In this document: positions 42,282 through 51,417 of the stretch, one piece after another | Layout: each line of letters begins with the position of its first letter | How positions within the stretch are numbered: the first letter of the stretch is position 1 | Origin: Dorea_A amylophila | GTDB lineage: Bacteria > Bacillota > Clostridia > Lachnospirales > Lachnospiraceae | Assembly (NCBI RefSeq): GCF_025567265.1 | Contig: NZ_JAOQJW010000001.1 | Span: forward strand, 62,001-126,000 | DNA: 64,000 nucleotides | Direction of reading: 5' to 3' | Notes under the pieces: generated by a model | Databases searched by the model: none | Told to the model about the DNA's origin: nothing | The model's input: only the letters and a program-made list of their open reading frames with translations | Position numbers and translations under genes: made by a program

Positions 42282-43307
42282 ATGAGACTGATCAGAACAG
42301 AAGATGCAGCAGGACATGTATTATGTCACGACATGACACAGATCATTCCGGGAGTAACGAAAGATGCAAGATTTCGGAAGGGCCATGTTGTCACAGAAGA
42401 AGATATTCCGGTATTGCTTTCGATTGGGAAAGAACATCTGTATGTCTGGGAGAAGACAGATGGAATGCTTCATGAAGATGAAGGTGCGGAACGCCTGCGT
42501 AAGATCGCACAGAATGAAAATATGCATCCGTCGGAAGTAAAAGAAGGAAAGATTGAATTGATTGCGGATATTGACGGTTTATTTCAAGTGGATGTCGGGC
42601 GTTTATATGATGTGAACAGTGTCGATGAGATCATGATCGCGACCAGACATACGAATATGGCAGTGAGAAAAGGAGACAAGCTTGCGGGAATGCGTGTGAT
42701 TCCGCTGGTCATAGATGAAAAGAAACTGGAAGAAGCAGAAAAAGCAGCGGGGAAAGAACCATTATTGAAGGTGACACCGTGGAAATTAAAGACTGCAGGT
42801 GTGATCACGACAGGAAGTGAAGTCTATAAAGGCCTGATCAAGGATCAGTTTACGCCGGTAGTAGAAAAGAAACTGGAAGCATTCGGGATACAGATGATAA
42901 AACATGTGCTGTGCAGTGATGATATAGAGATGATTACACAGGCGATTGCAGATATGAAGAAATCAGGAGTGGATCTGATTATCTGTACAGGAGGAATGAG
43001 TGTTGATCCGGATGATAAGACGCCGGGGGCGATCAAAGCTTCCGGAGCCGGGATTGTAACCTATGGAGCACCGACACTTCCTGGGGCAATGTTGTGTCTT
43101 GGATATTTTGAGGACGGGACACCGATTGTCGGACTTCCGGGGTGTGTGATGTATGCAAAGGCGACGGTATTCGACCTGATCCTTCCGAGAATAGCGGCAG
43201 GAGTCCGGATTGACCGGAAAGCGATTATCCGGATGGGACATGGAGGACTCTGCCTGGGATGCAGGGAATGCCATTATCCGGTCTGCCCATTTGGAAAGGA
43301 GACATAA
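42282..43307 (+). CDS. Molybdopterin-binding protein with Cys-rich C-terminus
   Basis: A 341-residue protein with an N-terminal region unlike MoeA and a MoCF/MogA-type molybdopterin-binding domain from about residue 165 (AGVITTGSEVYKG, then IICTGGMSVDPDDKTPGAI, and VGLPGCVMYAK). The C-terminus ends in a cysteine cluster (LCLGCRECHYPVCPFGK) that may hold a metal. Clostridial Moco operons often carry this protein beside MoeA. Its exact step is not established; molybdate insertion or cofactor handover is plausible. It overlaps nothing and ends 1 base before the moeA start. Confidence 0.85.
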   Translation: MRLIRTEDAAGHVLCHDMTQIIPGVTKDARFRKGHVVTEEDIPVLLSIGKEHLYVWEKTDGMLHEDEGAERLRKIAQNENMHPSEVKEGKIELIADIDGLFQVDVGRLYDVNSVDEIMIATRHTNMAVRKGDKLAGMRVIPLVIDEKKLEEAEKAAGKEPLLKVTPWKLKTAGVITTGSEVYKGLIKDQFTPVVEKKLEAFGIQMIKHVLCSDDIEMITQAIADMKKSGVDLIICTGGMSVDPDDKTPGAIKASGAGIVTYGAPTLPGAMLCLGYFEDGTPIVGLPGCVMYAKATVFDLILPRIAAGVRIDRKAIIRMGHGGLCLGCRECHYPVCPFGKET

Positions 43308-43308
43308 A

Positions 43309-44511
43309 GTGCGGCCATCCAGAGTAACACTTGAACAGGCGCAGGAGTTGTTTAAAACCTGCATGCCTGTAAGAAAAAAAGAAGAAAAGCGGTCGGCAGA
43401 CTGTCTGGGACAGATTCTGGCAAAGCCGGTATATGCGGCAGTGACACAGCCGCCGTTTCCAAGATCCGCAATGGATGGATTCGCATTGAGAGGCCGAGAT
43501 ATATGCAGGGCGGATATACAGCATCCGGTTACATTAGAAGTTACAGGGTGCGTGTGTGCCGGACAGGAGACGGAACTTGTGCTAAAGTCGTATCAGGCAG
43601 TACGGATCATGACCGGTGCGATGATACCGGAAGGCGCAGACTGTGTGGTAAAGCAGGAAGATGCAGAATGGGACGAAAGAGCAGTCCGGATATATCATAA
43701 TGCGAAGCCCGGAGAAAATTACTGCCCGGCGGGAGAAGATTTTTCGGCAGGAGATTTGCTGGCAGAAGCCGGAACCCCGGTAGATTCTTATCTGCTGGCA
43801 GCTGTCACGGCAGCAGGAGTAAGAAACCTTACGGTGTACAAAAGACTGAAGGCAGCGGTGATCACAACGGGTGATGAACTACAGAATACAGAGACACCAC
43901 TGCAGCCGGGAAAAATCTACGATGCGAATGGAATCTGGCTGTGTACAAGGTTAAGAGAGATGGACTGCGAGGTAGTACGGTATCAGACAGCAGGAGATGA
44001 CCAAAGTAAAATTGCAGATGAGATCAGAGAAGCATGGAAAGAAGCAGATCTGATCCTTACAACCGGAGGTGTGTCGGTAGGAGAGAAAGACCTTCTGCCG
44101 GGTGTCATAGAAAATCTAACCGGAAACGTGTTATTTCATGGGATACAGGTAAAACCCGGAATGCCGACGATGCTTTCGATGGTGAAGGGAACTCCGGTTC
44201 TGTCGCTTTCAGGCAATCCATTTGCTGTGGAAGCGTTATTTGAAGTATTAGCCGGCGGCTATCTGACAGATATGGAAGCCAGCAGGTATTTGCAGAAAAA
44301 TCAGATGAAAGCATTGAAACAGACATTTGTAAAGACAGGTAAAATGAAACGGATTGTAAAAGGAAGATGTGATGAAAGCGGTGTATATCTACCACAGATC
44401 CAGAAAAACGGTCAGCTTAAGAACGGAATCGGAAGTAACTGCCTGGTGATTTTTCCGGAAGGTGAACGGACGTATGCAGAAGGAGAAGTCGTTCGGGTAA
44501 TCAGGATATAA
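43309..44511 (+). CDS. moeA: Molybdopterin molybdenumtransferase MoeA
   Basis: A 400-residue enzyme that inserts molybdenum into adenylated molybdopterin. MoeA signatures are PPFPRSAMDGFALRG, VRIMTGAMIPEGADCVV and DLILTTGGVSVGEKDLL, with LSLSGNPFAVEALFE near the C-terminal domain. The start is GTG 43309 with AAAGGAG seven bases upstream, just after the preceding stop. The frame that extends back to 43210 overlaps the previous gene. Length and domain order are normal. Confidence 0.95.
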   Translation: MRPSRVTLEQAQELFKTCMPVRKKEEKRSADCLGQILAKPVYAAVTQPPFPRSAMDGFALRGRDICRADIQHPVTLEVTGCVCAGQETELVLKSYQAVRIMTGAMIPEGADCVVKQEDAEWDERAVRIYHNAKPGENYCPAGEDFSAGDLLAEAGTPVDSYLLAAVTAAGVRNLTVYKRLKAAVITTGDELQNTETPLQPGKIYDANGIWLCTRLREMDCEVVRYQTAGDDQSKIADEIREAWKEADLILTTGGVSVGEKDLLPGVIENLTGNVLFHGIQVKPGMPTMLSMVKGTPVLSLSGNPFAVEALFEVLAGGYLTDMEASRYLQKNQMKALKQTFVKTGKMKRIVKGRCDESGVYLPQIQKNGQLKNGIGSNCLVIFPEGERTYAEGEVVRVIRI

Positions 44512-44540
44512 GCAGAATCACATAGTAAAAAGGAGTAATC

Positions 44541-45032
44541 ATGGGAGAATTTACGCATTTTAATGAACAGGGACATGCAGTGATGGTTGATGTCAGTGAA
44601 AAATCAGACACAGTGCGTGAAGCAACGGCAATGGGAAGAATCTCAATGTCGCAGGAGTGTTTCGAAAAAGTGAAAACAGGCGGAATGAAAAAAGGAGACG
44701 TTCTTGGAACGGCCAGAATTGCAGGAATCATGGGAGCTAAGAGAACATCGGAGTTGATTCCGCTGTGCCACATCCTGAATCTGAGCAAGGTTATGATAGA
44801 ATTTGAATATATAGAGGCAGCCTGTGAAATTGAAGCATGCTGTACAGCGAAGACAGTCGGAAAGACCGGTGTAGAGATGGAAGCGCTCACCGGTGTACAG
44901 GTAGCACTGCTTACTATCTACGATATGTGTAAAGCAGTGGATAAAGGTATGTGCATGAAGGATATCCGGCTGTTGGAGAAAACAGGTGGAAAAAGTGGAG
45001 TGTGGAAAGCCGGACAGGAGAAGAACATATGA
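44541..45032 (+). CDS. moaC: Cyclic pyranopterin monophosphate synthase MoaC
   Basis: A 163-residue enzyme that completes the first step of Moco synthesis, turning the MoaA product into cyclic pyranopterin monophosphate. Typical blocks are MVDVSEKSDTVREATAMGRI, GIMGAKRTSELIPLCHIL and TGVEMEALTGVQVALLTIYD. It ends in an ATGA overlap with moaA, so the two partner enzymes are translationally coupled. The ribosome site is AAAAGGAGTAATC. Confidence 0.97.
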   Translation: MGEFTHFNEQGHAVMVDVSEKSDTVREATAMGRISMSQECFEKVKTGGMKKGDVLGTARIAGIMGAKRTSELIPLCHILNLSKVMIEFEYIEAACEIEACCTAKTVGKTGVEMEALTGVQVALLTIYDMCKAVDKGMCMKDIRLLEKTGGKSGVWKAGQEKNI

Positions 45033-45994
45033 TCGATGCTGCCGGAAGAACAATTGATTATATGAGGATCTCCATTACGGACCGGTGTAATTTGAGATGC
45101 AGGTACTGTATGCCGGATGGAATTACGCAGGTAGCTATGTCTGAGATCCTCACATACGAAGAAATTAAAAAAATATGCACGCTTGCAGAAGAGCTTGGAA
45201 TCCGGAAGATCAAGATTACAGGAGGAGAGCCGCTGGTAAGAAAAGGTTGTGTGGATCTGATCGGAATGATAAAAGAGATTCCGGGTATCATCCAGGTGAC
45301 GATGACGACAAACGGCGTCCTATTGAAAGAAAACCTGAAAGCATTAAAGGATGCCGGACTGGATGGGATAAATATCAGCCTGGATACACTGGATCATAAA
45401 AAGTACTACAAGATCACCGGAACAGATGCCTGTGATACTGTGCTGGAAGCAGTGGAGGCTTCGGCAGAAAGTGGAATACGGACCAAAGTAAACAGTGTGT
45501 TGCAGGATGCCGGTGACAGACAGGAATGGAGAGCACTGGTAAAACTGGCAGAGAAACTGCCGGTAGATGTCAGGTTTATAGAATTGATGCCGATTGGCTG
45601 TGGAAAGAGGAATACAGGTGTATCGAATCTGGAATTACTGGATGAAATAAAGAAAGAGTATCCGGATATCCGGATAGATCCGGAAATACATGGAAACGGA
45701 CCTGCGGTATATTACCGGATCCCGGGATTTGAAGGAAGCATCGGATTCATTAGTGCGATGCACGGTAAATTCTGCAACACCTGTAACCGCATACGGCTGA
45801 CTTCAACCGGAGACCTGAAGCCGTGTCTGTGCTACGGGGATATATATCCGCTTAAAGAATTACTGAAAAGCGGAACAGATGATGAGATAAGAGAACAGAT
45901 AAAGCATGCCATAGAGAATAAGCCGGCGGCACATTGTTTTGAAAAGCCGGGGGAGATTACAGAAGCACATCAGATGGCACAGATTGGAGGATAA
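45029..45994 (+). CDS. moaA: GTP 3',8-cyclase MoaA
   Basis: A 321-residue radical-SAM enzyme that starts Moco synthesis from GTP. The N-terminal cluster motif is DRCNLRCRYCMPDG (CxxxCxxC). The C-terminal second cluster is GKFCNTCNRIRLTSTGDLKP followed by the third Cys. The protein ends in Gly-Gly (HQMAQIGG), the mobile tail that reaches the active site in MoaA. The start at 45029 overlaps the moaC stop (ATGA) behind GGAGAAGAACAT; the longer frame from 44951 lies within moaC. Confidence 0.97.
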   Translation: MIDAAGRTIDYMRISITDRCNLRCRYCMPDGITQVAMSEILTYEEIKKICTLAEELGIRKIKITGGEPLVRKGCVDLIGMIKEIPGIIQVTMTTNGVLLKENLKALKDAGLDGINISLDTLDHKKYYKITGTDACDTVLEAVEASAESGIRTKVNSVLQDAGDRQEWRALVKLAEKLPVDVRFIELMPIGCGKRNTGVSNLELLDEIKKEYPDIRIDPEIHGNGPAVYYRIPGFEGSIGFISAMHGKFCNTCNRIRLTSTGDLKPCLCYGDIYPLKELLKSGTDDEIREQIKHAIENKPAAHCFEKPGEITEAHQMAQIGG

Positions 45995-46001
45995 AAACAG
46001 G

Positions 46002-46970
46002 ATGGATCAGAAGAAAGGCGTAGTCAGAGGAATCTGTATCAGCAAAAAAAGAGGAACTGCCAAGTATCCGGTAGAGTCTGCCAGGATCGTACCGGACTGG
46101 GGAATCGAAGAAGATGCACACGGCGGGAAATGGCACAGACAGATCAGCCTCCTTGCACTGGAGAAGATTGAAGCGTTCCGGGAACAGGGAGCAGATGTGG
46201 ATTTCGGGGCATTTGGAGAGAATCTGATCATAGAGGGATTCGACTTGAGAAATGTTCCGGTAGATTCCGAGATACGGATCGGGGATACTGTCAGACTGAA
46301 AGTTACACAGATTGGAAAAGAATGTCACAGCCATTGTGCAATCTATCGGCGGATGGGAGACTGTATCATGCCGAGAGAAGGAATTTTTGCAGAAGTGCTG
46401 GAAGGTGGAAACATCTGTGTGGGTGACAGTGTAGAAGTCAGAATGCCGCAGGCAAACCGGCCATACAGCACTGCGGTGATCACACTGAGTGATAAAGCAT
46501 TTGCCGGGGAGAGGGAAGACTTAAGCGGTCCGGCGGTTGAAAAGATGCTAAGAGAAAGTGAAGAAAAAGAACATATCAGATTTGATATAAAAGAGACACT
46601 TCTTCTGCCAGACGGCGAAGAAGGACTGAAAAAGCAGCTGATTCGTCTGGCAGATCAAAGGCAGCTTGATCTGATCCTGACAACAGGTGGAACGGGATTC
46701 GCACCAAGGGATGTAACGCCGGAAGCTACTTGTGCAGTCTGTGACCGCATGGCAAACGGAATTGCAGATGCGATCCGGAATTATTCCATGACGGTTACAG
46801 ACCGTGCGATGTTTAGCCGGGCAGTATCGGGAATTCGGAAGAAGACACTGATCATCAATCTTCCGGGAAGTCCGAAAGCAGTGACGGAAGCATTGGAGTA
46901 TATTCTTCCGAGACTTCCTCACGGACTGGATGTTCTGCGGGGAAATGTACAGGAATGTGGCAGAAAATAA
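46002..46970 (+). CDS. MOSC domain fused to molybdopterin adenylyltransferase (MogA/MoaB)
   Basis: A 322-residue fusion. Residues 1-150 are a MOSC domain (GVVRGICISKKRGTAKYPVE, DAHGGKWHRQISLLALE, FGENLIIEGFDL, with the conserved Cys in KECHSHCAIYRR), found in sulfur-carrier and Moco-related proteins. Residues about 155-322 are a MogA/MoaB domain (TAVITLSDKAFAGEREDLSGP, LILTTGGTGFAPRDVTPEAT, NLPGSPKAVTEAL) that adenylates molybdopterin. The start at 46002 follows GGAGGATAAAAACAGG. The fusion suggests that sulfur delivery and adenylation are coupled, which is inference. Confidence 0.9.
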   Translation: MDQKKGVVRGICISKKRGTAKYPVESARIVPDWGIEEDAHGGKWHRQISLLALEKIEAFREQGADVDFGAFGENLIIEGFDLRNVPVDSEIRIGDTVRLKVTQIGKECHSHCAIYRRMGDCIMPREGIFAEVLEGGNICVGDSVEVRMPQANRPYSTAVITLSDKAFAGEREDLSGPAVEKMLRESEEKEHIRFDIKETLLLPDGEEGLKKQLIRLADQRQLDLILTTGGTGFAPRDVTPEATCAVCDRMANGIADAIRNYSMTVTDRAMFSRAVSGIRKKTLIINLPGSPKAVTEALEYILPRLPHGLDVLRGNVQECGRK

Positions 46971-47033
46971 TCCTGGTGCAGATATAGCAACTGGTAAACT
47001 TATAAAAACACAAGAACAGGAAGAGAAAGTATT

Positions 47034-47912
47034 ATGAGAAACCAGATAGTAAAGAGAATCGCAGCTGTCCTTCTGGCGGGAGTGATGGTAGTCTCACTGG
47101 CAGCATGCGGAGGAAACAAAAAGACAGAAGAAAAGGCAGCAGATGACAGCAAAAAAGAGACGGAGATCCAGGTATTCATCGCAGCAAGTCTGAATACAGT
47201 TATGACAGAACTTGCTAAAGAGTATAACGAAGATCATCCGGAAGTGAAGATCACCTTCAACGCAGACAGTTCGGGAACGCTTCTGACACAGATTGAAGAA
47301 GGATATGAGTGCGACTTGTTCTTCTCGGCAGCACAGAAGCAGATGGATCAGCTCGAAGCAGACGGACTGGTAGTAGACGGAACAAGAGCAAACGTCCTGA
47401 ACAACCAGGTAGTAGTTATATCTCTAAAGGACAGCGGAACAAAGGTGACAGGGCTTGAGAATTTGAAAGATGCCAAAAGTATTGCACTTGCAGGAGGAAG
47501 CGTTCCGGTCGGAAAGTATACAAGACAGGCACTTGTAAATCTCGGAACATTAAAAACAGACGGGGAAGTAGATGCCATTACAACAGTCCAGGTATCACAG
47601 GCACTCGGTGGAGTTGAGATCAGTGAGGAAGACAATGTAAGTAAAGTACTTACAGCAGTAGCAGAAGGATCCTGCGAAGTGGGAACAACATACTATTCAG
47701 ATACTTACGGATATGAAGACAAACTCGATATCCTTCAGACAGTAAGCTATGATCTGACAGGTGATGTTATCTATCCAATCTGCCAGGTACAGAATGATGA
47801 GGCAGATAAGACACAGACTGTAGCAGCAAAAGACTTCTACAAATTTGTATTATCTGATAAGGCCAAGAAAGTCTTTGATGCATACTACTTTGATACAGAT
47901 GTAGAAAGATAA
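47034..47912 (+). CDS. modA: Molybdate ABC transporter substrate-binding lipoprotein ModA
   Basis: A 292-residue extracellular binding protein. The signal peptide ends in the lipobox SLAAC with Cys25 as lipid anchor. The mature part has the ModA pattern IQVFIAASLNTVMTELAKEY, NADSSGTLLTQIEEG and LAGGSVPVGKYTRQAL, typical of molybdate/tungstate receptors. It is followed by modB and modC after a 129-base gap containing a hairpin (47936-47973). The ribosome site is AGGAAGAGAAAGT. Confidence 0.94.
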   Translation: MRNQIVKRIAAVLLAGVMVVSLAACGGNKKTEEKAADDSKKETEIQVFIAASLNTVMTELAKEYNEDHPEVKITFNADSSGTLLTQIEEGYECDLFFSAAQKQMDQLEADGLVVDGTRANVLNNQVVVISLKDSGTKVTGLENLKDAKSIALAGGSVPVGKYTRQALVNLGTLKTDGEVDAITTVQVSQALGGVEISEEDNVSKVLTAVAEGSCEVGTTYYSDTYGYEDKLDILQTVSYDLTGDVIYPICQVQNDEADKTQTVAAKDFYKFVLSDKAKKVFDAYYFDTDVER

Positions 47913-47935
47913 GAAAATCTATAGGAGTACAAACA

Positions 47936-47977
47936 CAGAAAATATGCAGACGGTTACGGCTGCATGTTTTCTGTTTA
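47936..47977 (+). terminator. Hairpin between modA and modB
   Basis: The 14-base arms at 47936-47949 and 47960-47973 (CAGAAAAT... with ...TTTTCTG) pair with one mismatch and are followed by TTTATC. It probably acts as a partial terminator or 3' stabiliser that keeps the binding protein more abundant than the permease, as is common for ABC importers. Confidence 0.6.
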
Positions 47978-48041
47978 TCAAAGTATATTACAGATAAAGT
48001 ATGTAATAGATGCAATAGATGAAATACGAGGAGGAAAATAC

Positions 48042-48746
48042 ATGGATGCAGTGATAGAGATATTAAAGGGACTGGACTACAGTCCGTTGTATGTATCATT
48101 GAAGACAGGAATTGTTGCAACGATATTCTCATTTTTCCTTGGTCTGTTTGCTGCGAGAAAAGTGATCAAGGCAGGTCCGAAAGTGAAAGCAATTGCAGAT
48201 GGAATCCTGACACTGCCGATGGTACTGCCGCCAACGGCAGCAGGATTCTTCCTGCTTCTTCTGTTCAGCAGAAGACGTCCGTTTGGAATTCTGCTGTATG
48301 AGGAGTTTGGTATCAAGGTTGTACAGACTTGGGCAGGCTGTATCATCGCAGCAACGGTGATCGCATTTCCGCTGATGTATAGAAATGCAAGAGCGGCATT
48401 CGAACAGATCGATGTAAATCTGATCCATGCGGCAAGGACACTTGGCATGCCGGAATATAAGATATTCTGGAAGGTTGCGGTTCCTTCTGCAGGACCGGGC
48501 CTTGTGGCAGGAACAATCCTGACATTCGCAAGAGCGCTGGGAGAATACGGTGCAACGTCCATGCTTGCAGGCAATATTCCGGGAAAGACGGGAACCATTT
48601 CCCAGAGGATTGCAATGGTTATCCAGGATGGTGATTACATGACAGCCGGAATCTGGGTTGTGATCATTATGCTGGTTGCATTTGTGCTGATATTCCTCAT
48701 GAATCTGGTGACAGGCCGGAATATGAAGAATATCCGGAGATGGTAG
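48042..48746 (+). CDS. modB: Molybdate ABC transporter permease ModB
   Basis: A 234-residue inner-membrane permease with about five to six hydrophobic segments. The ABC-coupling EAA loop appears as AARTLGMPEYKIFWKVAVPS, followed by ARALGEYGATSMLAGNIPGK, the ModB/CysT signature. The start at 48042 follows ACGAGGAGGAAAATAC; the longer frame from 47964 crosses the modA-modB hairpin. It ends 12 bases before modC. Confidence 0.95.
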   Translation: MDAVIEILKGLDYSPLYVSLKTGIVATIFSFFLGLFAARKVIKAGPKVKAIADGILTLPMVLPPTAAGFFLLLLFSRRRPFGILLYEEFGIKVVQTWAGCIIAATVIAFPLMYRNARAAFEQIDVNLIHAARTLGMPEYKIFWKVAVPSAGPGLVAGTILTFARALGEYGATSMLAGNIPGKTGTISQRIAMVIQDGDYMTAGIWVVIIMLVAFVLIFLMNLVTGRNMKNIRRW

Positions 48747-48758
48747 GAGGAAAGACAG

Positions 48759-49808
48759 ATGTCGATGGAAGTAAAGATACATAAGAAGTTTGGAGAATAT
48801 GAACTGGATGTCTACTGGAAATCCATGAAGAAGAGAATCGGAATCCTTGGGGCTTCCGGAAGCGGCAAGAGTCTGACTTTGAAAAGCATTGCGGGAATTG
48901 AACATCCGGACAATGGCTATATCAGGATTGGAGAGCATATCCTGTATGATTCCGATTCCGGAACGTGTTTAAAACCACAGAAAAGAAATGTCGGTTATAT
49001 GTTCCAGAACTATGCATTATTCCCTGCAATGACCGTGGCACAGAATGTAGGAGCCGGACTTTCCGGTGATAAAAAGAAGAAGCAGGAACAGGTAGAGAAG
49101 ATGATACGGCATTTCCGCCTGGAGGGGCTGGAAAAAAGACTTCCGAGAGAGCTTTCCGGTGGTCAGCAGCAGAGAGTTGCACTGGCGAGGATTATGGCAT
49201 ATGAGCCGTCCGTCATCCTTCTTGATGAACCGTTTTCGGCACTGGATGTCTTCTTGAAAGACCGTCTGCAGCAGGAGATGATGGAACTTTTGAGTGATTA
49301 TGACGGGACGGTGATCCTGGTGTCCCACAGCAGGGATGAAATCTACCGGTTCAGCGAAGAACTTCTTGTTATCGATGACGGGAAGCAGATCTGTTATGGT
49401 GATACAAAGGAGATATTTGACCATCCAAAGAAGGTAGAAGCTGCAAGACTTACCGGGTGTAAGAATATTGTTCCGGCAGAACGTCTGGATGCACATCATG
49501 TCAGGATTCCGGACTGGGGAACCTGTCTTCATCTGAAACAGATGATAGATGTGGATATCACCCATATCGGGCTCCGCGCCCACGAGTTCATTCCGGTATG
49601 GGGAGAAAGAGAAGACAACTGTATTCCGGTTAAGGTAAAAGGAAAGGCAGAATTTCCATTCGAATGGAAATATTTCTTAAAAGGAGAGACGGAAGAAAGC
49701 GACGATATCTGCTGGTATGTACAGAAAACCCTCTGGGCAGAACTGGAAGAAAAAGGAATTCCGGATTATTTGAAACTGCCGGAAAAAGAGATTCTTTTGC
49801 TGAAATAG
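48759..49808 (+). CDS. modC: Molybdate ABC transporter ATP-binding protein ModC
   Basis: A 349-residue importer ATPase. Walker A is GASGSGKSLTLKS, the Q-loop lies in YMFQNYALFP, the ABC signature is LSGGQQQRVALAR, and Walker B is VILLDEPFSALD with the switch His in ILVSHSRDE. The C-terminal 110 residues form a TOBE/MOP-like regulatory region (PVKVKGKAEFPFEW). It is the last gene of the riboswitch-controlled operon. The ribosome site is TAGGAGG, overlapping the modB stop. Confidence 0.95.
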   Translation: MSMEVKIHKKFGEYELDVYWKSMKKRIGILGASGSGKSLTLKSIAGIEHPDNGYIRIGEHILYDSDSGTCLKPQKRNVGYMFQNYALFPAMTVAQNVGAGLSGDKKKKQEQVEKMIRHFRLEGLEKRLPRELSGGQQQRVALARIMAYEPSVILLDEPFSALDVFLKDRLQQEMMELLSDYDGTVILVSHSRDEIYRFSEELLVIDDGKQICYGDTKEIFDHPKKVEAARLTGCKNIVPAERLDAHHVRIPDWGTCLHLKQMIDVDITHIGLRAHEFIPVWGEREDNCIPVKVKGKAEFPFEWKYFLKGETEESDDICWYVQKTLWAELEEKGIPDYLKLPEKEILLLK

Positions 49809-49813
49809 AAAGC

Positions 49814-49823
49814 ATGTTATAAT
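49814..49823 (+). promoter_or_regulatory. Extended -10 promoter upstream of nfo
   Basis: ATGTTATAAT gives a TGn-extended perfect -10 (TATAAT 49818-49823) about 40 bases upstream of the nfo start. No good -35 is visible. Confidence 0.5.
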
Positions 49824-49862
49824 GAGCATCAGAGTTTTAAGATGATTCTATGGAGGAAAATA

Positions 49863-50714
49863 ATGTATACAATCGGAACACACATGTCCATCGCAGGAGG
49901 ACTTGCAAAAACTGCGGAAAACGTAGTAAAGATGAATGCTGATACCATGCAGATATTCAGCAGGAATCCAAGAGGATCAAGTTATAAAACGTATCTGCCG
50001 GAAGAAATAGAAAGATTCCAGAAGATACGGAAAGATCATGCATTCGGTCCGGTTCTCGCACATGCACCGTATACGATGAATCTGGCGAGTGCAACAGAAA
50101 AAACGTATGAATTTGCCTGTACGGTGATACGGGAAGATATCAGACGTATGGATGAATTGCAGATAGAAAATCTGGTATTCCATCCGGGCAGTCATACCGG
50201 GATTGGAGAAGAAGCGGGAATTGCCTATATCATCCGTGGACTGGATCAGGCAATTACAGGTTCGGAGAACATTACGGTTTTACTGGAAACGATGAGTGGA
50301 AAGGGTACAGAGATCGGTTACCGGTTTGAACAGCTAAAAGAGATCCGGGACGGTGTGCAGCATCCGGAAAGGATCGGAATCTGTCTAGATACCTGTCATG
50401 TGTTTGCGGCGGGATATGATATTGTTCATAATCTGGATGGAGTGCTGGAAGAATTTGACCGGATACTGGGACTGCCGCTTTTAAGAGCTGTCCATCTAAA
50501 TGACAGTATGATGCCGTTTGATTCCAGAAAGGACCGTCATGCAGTGATCGGAGATGGAGAGATCGGATTGGAAGCTCTTCTGAATGTGATGCGTTATCCA
50601 AAGCTAAAAGATCTTCCATTCTATCTGGAGACACCGCTTGATGATGCCGGACACAAAGATGAAATTGCCAGATTAAAAGAGTATCTGGGGGAAACAAGGA
50701 GCGAACATATTTGA
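49863..50714 (+). CDS. nfo: Deoxyribonuclease IV (endonuclease IV)
   Basis: A 283-residue TIM-barrel AP endonuclease that cuts 5' of abasic sites in base-excision repair. Family motifs are GTHMSIAGGLAKTAENV, VFHPGSHTGIGEEAG, VLLETMSGKGTEIG, ICLDTCHVFAAGYDI and HLNDSMMPFDSRKDRH, which provide the zinc-binding His, Glu and Asp residues. The start at 49863 follows TGGAGGAAAATA. It ends in a 4-base overlap with the next gene (TTGA). Confidence 0.97.
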   Translation: MYTIGTHMSIAGGLAKTAENVVKMNADTMQIFSRNPRGSSYKTYLPEEIERFQKIRKDHAFGPVLAHAPYTMNLASATEKTYEFACTVIREDIRRMDELQIENLVFHPGSHTGIGEEAGIAYIIRGLDQAITGSENITVLLETMSGKGTEIGYRFEQLKEIRDGVQHPERIGICLDTCHVFAAGYDIVHNLDGVLEEFDRILGLPLLRAVHLNDSMMPFDSRKDRHAVIGDGEIGLEALLNVMRYPKLKDLPFYLETPLDDAGHKDEIARLKEYLGETRSEHI

Positions 50715-51415
50715 AAGCACTGAAATATATAGCAAAAATCCAAACAGACTTTCCGACAAAATTCGGGATTCCGAGACAGTCGGGACTTGTGAATACGAAA
50801 GGAACTATTGTATTCGAACCGGAATACCGCAAAGAAGAGGCACTAAAAGGACTCGAAGAATGTTCACATCTGTGGCTGATCTGGGAGTTTTCAGAGACTG
50901 TCAGAACAGGCTGGAGTCCGACCGTGCGTCCGCCGCGGCTTGGGGGGAATAAACGGTGCGGTGTGTTTGCAACCAGATCACCGTTCCGTCCGAATCCGAT
51001 TGGATTATCCTGTGTGAAGCTGACCGGAATTAAAAAGCATCCGGAAAAAGGAATGGTTATTGAAGTGGAAGGGGCAGATCTGATGGATGGAACACCAATC
51101 TTCGATATCAAACCATATCTTCCATATGCGGATTGTGTACCGGATGCCAGAGGCGGATTCGCTGATGTGGTAAAGAATTATGCATTAGAGGTAGAGATTC
51201 CGGAAATCTATCTGTCAAAACTGCCGGAGGAGCACAGGGAATGTGTGAGGCAGATTCTTGCCGGTGATCCGAGACCATCTTATCAGAATGACCCGGACAG
51301 GGTGTATGGAATGGAATATGCCGGATACGAAATCAAATTCCGGGTGAAAGACTGCGTGTTGACGGTCTGTGAGATCGGACAGAGCAATAATAGGAAGACA
51401 ATCAGGAGGACATAA
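50711..51415 (+). CDS. trmO: tRNA (N6-threonylcarbamoyladenosine-37-N6)-methyltransferase TrmO family
   Basis: A 234-residue protein of the TsaA/YaeB family that methylates t6A37 of some threonine tRNAs with SAM. Conserved blocks are IQTDFPTKFGIPRQSGLV, WLIWEFSE, RPPRLGGNKRCGVFATRSPF and RPNPIGLSCVKLTGI. The start is TTG 50711 behind AAGGAGCGAACATA, overlapping the nfo stop. It lies between a repair enzyme and a tRNA dihydrouridine synthase, 2 bases before the latter, so an operon is likely. Confidence 0.92.
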   Translation: MKALKYIAKIQTDFPTKFGIPRQSGLVNTKGTIVFEPEYRKEEALKGLEECSHLWLIWEFSETVRTGWSPTVRPPRLGGNKRCGVFATRSPFRPNPIGLSCVKLTGIKKHPEKGMVIEVEGADLMDGTPIFDIKPYLPYADCVPDARGGFADVVKNYALEVEIPEIYLSKLPEEHRECVRQILAGDPRPSYQNDPDRVYGMEYAGYEIKFRVKDCVLTVCEIGQSNNRKTIRRT

Positions 51416-51417
51416 AG

